NCBI RefSeq assembly: GCF_003591655.1
Contig: NZ_QVRA01000004.1
Span: 208,023-272,022, forward strand
DNA length: 64,000 bases
DNA from: Sphingobium terrigena
GTDB lineage: Bacteria; Pseudomonadota; Alphaproteobacteria; Sphingomonadales; Sphingomonadaceae
Reading direction: 5' to 3'
This document shows, piece after piece, positions 63,814-64,000 of this stretch. Each line of letters opens with the position of its first letter. Position 1 is the first letter of the stretch. The notes below the pieces were generated by a model. The model saw only the letters and a program-made list of their open reading frames with translations, was not told the origin of the DNA and searched no databases. Position numbers and translations under genes: made by a program.

Positions 63814-64000
63814 CTAACAGCGGCGAAGCAGTTCAGTCGCGCGCCATGCAAGGGCGGCAACGGGGGCAAAGGTGTTCCCGCTGAGCAAAAATGGCGCGAT
63901 CGAAAGGTCGACCACATGCAAGCCATCAACACCGCGAACCCGCGCAAGTGCATCAACGACAGAGTCATCGTCATTGCCCATGCGGCACGTCCCGGCGGCG
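63814..64000 (-). CDS. GMC-family oxidoreductase, C-terminal end only
   Basis: Reading leftward from the window edge gives the C-terminal GMC signature: G-T-C-R-M-G, then V-V-D-A-L-A-R-V-R-G-V-D-G-L, V-V-D-L-S-I-A-P and G-N-T-F-A-P-V (Asn of the His-Asn pair), ending at a TAG at 63814. Such FAD enzymes oxidise alcohols or sugars. The 271 bp between it and the GntR gene show nothing I can support. Confidence 0.88.
   Translation of the reverse strand, partial: AAGTCRMGNDDDSVVDALARVRGVDGLHVVDLSIAPFLLSGNTFAPVAALAWRATELLRRC

Overview
The window is about 64 kb of GC-rich DNA with very tight gene packing, many 1-8 bp start/stop overlaps and long antisense shadow frames. The gene content points to a member of the Sphingomonadales (Sphingobium, Novosphingobium or Sphingomonas type). 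It has a TonB-dependent receptor, CaiB/acyl-CoA ligase catabolic modules, DUF1592/DUF1552 proteins and a 402-residue D-mannonate dehydratase whose catalytic residues fall at the numbering of the Novosphingobium enzyme. I see no rRNA, tRNA, CRISPR, transposase or phage gene.

Region 1 (1-12.6 kb) is a CoA-thioester catabolic module. It holds the tail of a thiolase, a MarR regulator, a small secreted protein behind a two-operator promoter, an SDR dehydrogenase, two CaiB/BaiF CoA-transferases (one with its halves in permuted order), a conserved 98-residue protein, two acyl-CoA ligases, a crotonase, two amidohydrolases and an IclR regulator. The substrate is unknown. Region 2 (12.6-15.9 kb) is a D-alanine catabolic operon (alr-dadA-ridA) divergent from an Lrp/AsnC regulator. 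Region 3 (15.9-22.3 kb) is a leftward five-gene extracytoplasmic redox cluster: a multidomain DUF1592-type cytochrome, a DUF1552 protein, an ankyrin lipoprotein, a c'-type cytochrome and a b561-type cytochrome.

Region 4 (22.5-54.2 kb) is a purine-degradation island of about 32 kb. Exported enzymes (an adenosine deaminase-like protein, a purine nucleoside permease/phosphorylase-like protein, a nucleoside hydrolase-like protein and a nucleosidase) and a TonB receptor appear to handle nucleosides outside the cytoplasm. Two base permeases (NCS2 and AzgA types) bring in bases. Adenosine, guanine and 8-oxoguanine deaminases feed xanthine dehydrogenase (XdhA/B/C). Urate then passes through an HpyO-like flavoprotein, HIU hydrolase, OHCU decarboxylase, a PuuE-type allantoinase, allantoate amidohydrolase and ureidoglycine-glyoxylate aminotransferase, and then to HpxW/HpxY/HpxZ-type oxalurate/oxamate enzymes. 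The top of this run is unusual: an SBF-like transporter carries a C-terminal HpxX/AtzG-like domain and lies next to its presumed partner amidase. A LysR regulator, a phosphoribosyltransferase, a LOG protein and a HAD phosphatase sit inside the island.

Region 5 (54.2-60.4 kb) is a C4-dicarboxylate system: a DctB-like kinase, a DctD-like regulator without a GAFTGA motif, DctA and an alginate-export-type porin. Two palindromes 32 bp apart lie between dctB and dctA. Region 6 (60.4-64 kb) looks like a partly decayed hexuronate locus: remnants of a family-2 glycoside hydrolase and of an MFS hexuronate transporter, then intact manD and a FadR-type GntR regulator. The C-terminus of a GMC oxidoreductase closes the window on the minus strand.
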